This document shows positions 5,063 to 7,128 of a stretch of 7,128 nt of DNA, piece by piece. Every line of letters begins with the position of its first letter. The first letter of the stretch is position 1. Below the pieces are notes generated by a model, which saw only the letters and a program-made list of their open reading frames with translations, made no database searches and had not been told where the DNA came from. The translations under genes were made by a program, and so were the position numbers. Source of the DNA: a bacterium (GTDB lineage Bacteria; UBA9089); NCBI GenBank assembly GCA_003485015.1, contig DNCN01000120.1, forward strand, positions 1-7,128, read 5' to 3'.

Positions 5063-6991
5063 ATGGACCCCTACGAAGAAAGGATCTTAAAGAAGACTGA
5101 GGACCTCTTCTGGAAAGCTTTCATCCCTAAAAGAAAGAGTGGACTTTCTTTCTTAGAGGGGATCTCTCGTGTCTTTGACTTAGAGATTGTCTTTACTACT
5201 GTAAGAGAAGGTAATAGATTAGAGATTAGAGAGGTCTATCCTGAAGATGGAATAGTTAAAAAAGGGTCCTTTTTTGAGATGGATAACGAGTTAAAGGCTA
5301 TAATCGATGAAGAGGAAGGTTATTCTTGCAATAAGGTAGAAGAGAGTAGCCCATTTAAGGCATTAGGAATAGAATCTTTCTTGATGGTTTCTGTTGAAGA
5401 CTTTATGCCATCTATAGGAGAGTACCTTTTTCTTTGTAATAGAAGAAGCCCTGCCAAATTTAATGAGTTTTACCTCTCTTACGATTTCTATCTTGTCCAA
5501 GCATTGATAAGGTGTATCTCAGTATTTACGGTTAAAGATGAGTATATACCATTTCTCAATAATGCCATCAAATACTTCTATAAGCAGATACCAAAAGAGT
5601 ATGAAACAAGAGCCCTACTTCAGATCATTAAAGAGATAAACTTATCGATTGACAATCTTAGAGAGGTCTTAGAGAAAATGTTAAGGTTTATCCTAAAAGT
5701 TCTCATGATTGAAGAAGGGCATACACTTTTGGTTGATGAGACAACCAAAGAGCTCAGAATTATCTCATCTACTGAGGGAGAAGAGATGTTTGGAGTTGTT
5801 ATTCCTAAGGGAGGGGTTGAGGGTTGGGTAATAGATGAAAACAGAGAGTTTATGAAAAATGATCCAGATTTCGAAAGCGAAATTGTAAAAAGAAGAGGAA
5901 TTAAGCCACGCAATATCCTTGCCTGTCCAATAAGACTTCAAAATAGGGCAATCGGAGAGATTGTTTTTATTAATAAATCCATTCCATTTACTTCAGAAGA
6001 TGTAGATTGGTTAGATAGTACAGCTTATAGGAGTGCCGTCTTTATCCAAGGGTGGGCCAGGATGGAAGAGATTAGACGCACAGTAGGTCCTTACCTTCCT
6101 TTAGGAGAACTCCTTAAACCATCTTCTCCATTGCATACCGTAAAAACGGAGAAGGTTTCTGTATTATTTGCGGATATGACAGGTTTTACCCAAATGGTTT
6201 CGGGTCTAGGTAAAGAAAAGGTTGTAGCAGAAACTATGCAAGAATACTTTACTCAGATGTCTCTAATAGTCTTTGAAAGGGAAGGGATAGTAATTGATTT
6301 CATTGGTGATGGAATAATGGCTGTATTTTGGAAGCCTGAAGATGCCCTCCTTGCCGCATTCGATATGAAGGATGAGTTTGGAAGACTATTAGAAGAGGTG
6401 TTTAAGGAGAAATGGATGGAGGTCTGTCCTAGAATCATAGATATTGGGATAAGATTTGGCATTGCTACAGGAGAGGTCTTTATCGGTGATTTCGGCTCAG
6501 ATATAAAAAGGTCGTATACAGCGATAGGAGGGGCAGTGAATCTATCATCCCGCCTGGTAAGTGAGGCAAGCAAAGGAAGAACGTGGATCGATGGTCCAAC
6601 ATATAGCAAGGTCAAAGATATAGTTGTGGAGTCTTCTTTCTTGGAGTGTAAGTTTAAAGGATTTGATGGGGAAATCGGAGTCTATGATATAACCTCTATA
6701 GAGAGGGAGAATGAACAAGAGCTTCTTTCTAAGGCAGAGAAGTATATAGAGAAAAAGGCCTTTAGGCGTGCCTTTATTTACCTTGATAGAGTGATCCGGA
6801 AGGGTGGTCCATTGAAACTCAAAGCCCTTCTTAAGAAGGCAGGACTTTTTGAGAATATGGATGATTATCAAAAAGCATTTGAATGTTATGATATGGTGCT
6901 TAAGGAAGACAAAAATTGCAGTGAAGCCTTAAGGGGCAAAGCAGACTGTTTAGAAAGACTAGAAGGAAGAGTAAGGAGAAAGAGAGGATGA
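5063..6991 (+). CDS. GAF-containing class III adenylate/guanylate cyclase with C-terminal TPR
   Basis: The 642-residue cytoplasmic protein makes a cyclic nucleotide from ATP or GTP. Residues about 27-155 look like a worn GAF-like domain. Residues 194-330 are a clearer GAF domain (EGHTLLVDETTKELRI, PKGGVEGWVID, ILACPIRLQNRAIGEIVFIN). The class III cyclase core runs about 362-545. The metal-binding Asp371 lies in VSVLFADMTGFT and Asp416 in FIGDGIMAVF; the transition-state residues Asn493 and Arg497 lie in VNLSSRL. The base-selecting Lys before IGDG is replaced by Asp412 (IDFIGDG), while Thr486 holds the second selecting position. ATP is the more likely substrate by family frequency, but these residues do not settle it. 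Residues about 550-632 form two or three TPR-like helix pairs (AFRRAFIYLDRVIRKG, DYQKAFECYDMVLKEDKN). AGAGG at 5051-5055 sits 7 bases before the start, and the gap to the receiver gene is 3 bases. The stop overlaps the next gene by ATGA. GAF input or receiver binding may control activity. Confidence 0.88.
   Translation: MDPYEERILKKTEDLFWKAFIPKRKSGLSFLEGISRVFDLEIVFTTVREGNRLEIREVYPEDGIVKKGSFFEMDNELKAIIDEEEGYSCNKVEESSPFKALGIESFLMVSVEDFMPSIGEYLFLCNRRSPAKFNEFYLSYDFYLVQALIRCISVFTVKDEYIPFLNNAIKYFYKQIPKEYETRALLQIIKEINLSIDNLREVLEKMLRFILKVLMIEEGHTLLVDETTKELRIISSTEGEEMFGVVIPKGGVEGWVIDENREFMKNDPDFESEIVKRRGIKPRNILACPIRLQNRAIGEIVFINKSIPFTSEDVDWLDSTAYRSAVFIQGWARMEEIRRTVGPYLPLGELLKPSSPLHTVKTEKVSVLFADMTGFTQMVSGLGKEKVVAETMQEYFTQMSLIVFEREGIVIDFIGDGIMAVFWKPEDALLAAFDMKDEFGRLLEEVFKEKWMEVCPRIIDIGIRFGIATGEVFIGDFGSDIKRSYTAIGGAVNLSSRLVSEASKGRTWIDGPTYSKVKDIVVESSFLECKFKGFDGEIGVYDITSIERENEQELLSKAEKYIEKKAFRRAFIYLDRVIRKGGPLKLKALLKKAGLFENMDDYQKAFECYDMVLKEDKNCSEALRGKADCLERLEGRVRRKRG
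6973..6978 (+). promoter_or_regulatory. Shine-Dalgarno AAGGAG for the last gene
   Basis: AAGGAG lies within the end of the cyclase gene, 9 bases before the ATG at 6988. It supports the reality of the otherwise short partial reading frame that follows. Confidence 0.65.
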
Positions 6992-7128
6992 AGACTCTTG
7001 GTGAGATATGGTCTGAATACCTTGATACCCCGCTTGAGATGATTAGAATCTGCGGTCGGAGTATAGAGATACCCATTCCCCCTCCAAGCCCAGAAGAAAG
7101 ATATAAAAGGGCAGAGAAGATTTATCAA
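6988..7128 (+). CDS. Start of an unrecognised gene in the signalling operon, cut by the window end
   Basis: An ATG overlapping the cyclase stop (ATGA, 6988-6991) with a good ribosome site opens a frame that stays open for 47 residues to the window edge. The protein begins MKTLGEIWSEYLDTPLEMIR, has a proline-rich turn (IEIPIPPPSPEER) and ends in a charged helix (RYKRAEKIYQ) that could be the first helix of a TPR. No signal peptide is visible, so it is probably cytoplasmic. I do not recognise the family. Its overlap means it is translated together with the cyclase, so it is likely a further part of the same pathway. Confidence 0.65.
   Translation, partial: MKTLGEIWSEYLDTPLEMIRICGRSIEIPIPPPSPEERYKRAEKIYQ

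Noticed and set aside
6253..6615. 120-codon minus-strand frame opposite the cyclase, and similar minus-strand frames elsewhere
   Set aside because: They lie fully inside well-supported + strand genes with recognisable catalytic motifs; they are antisense shadows.
1..7128. CRISPR arrays, tRNA or rRNA genes, insertion-sequence ends
   Set aside because: No regularly spaced direct repeats, cloverleaf-like sequence, rRNA-like block or terminal inverted repeats were seen on reading both strands.

Overview
The window (7128 bases, all genes on the + strand) looks like chromosomal DNA from an uncultured, probably diderm bacterium of moderate-to-low GC. A lipoprotein signal and a FlgO/FlgT-like envelope protein point to a cell envelope with a periplasm. 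Arginine codons in the second half are strongly AGA/AGG-biased and the coding strand is purine-rich, a style common in thermophiles. The sequence alone does not let me name a phylum.

Layout. (1) Bases 2-139 hold the end of a gene for an Asp-box (BNR/sortilin-like) propeller protein. (2) Bases 140-552 are AT-rich and hold no intact gene. They contain what looks like a frameshifted start of a CPBP-family (CAAX-protease-like) membrane protein (194-394), then a full-consensus sigma-70 promoter (TTGACA, 16 bases, TATAAT). (3) That promoter drives a two-gene envelope unit: a secreted FlgO/CsgG-like protein with a FlgT-C-like domain (553-1401) and an NHL-propeller/TPR lipoprotein (1409-2716). (4) After 157 intergenic bases with two hairpins comes a cytoplasmic signalling operon: a PocR-GAF histidine kinase (2874-4664), a stand-alone receiver (4661-5059), a GAF-class III nucleotide cyclase-TPR protein (5063-6991) and the start of an unrecognised gene (6988 to the edge). 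Two of its junctions are 4-base ATGA overlaps and the third is a 3-base gap.

How it may work together. The kinase has no membrane segment. Its PocR domain belongs to a family thought to bind small organic molecules. It would phosphorylate the output-less receiver, which could then act on the cyclase to set cAMP or cGMP levels. The link from receiver to cyclase is inferred from gene order and translational coupling only. The most unusual points are the departures from consensus in the kinase (Arg after the phospho-His, altered G1 box) and in the cyclase (Asp where the base-selecting Lys usually sits), and the PocR-to-cyclase gene order itself. The envelope pair and the signalling operon differ clearly in arginine codon use, so they may have different histories.
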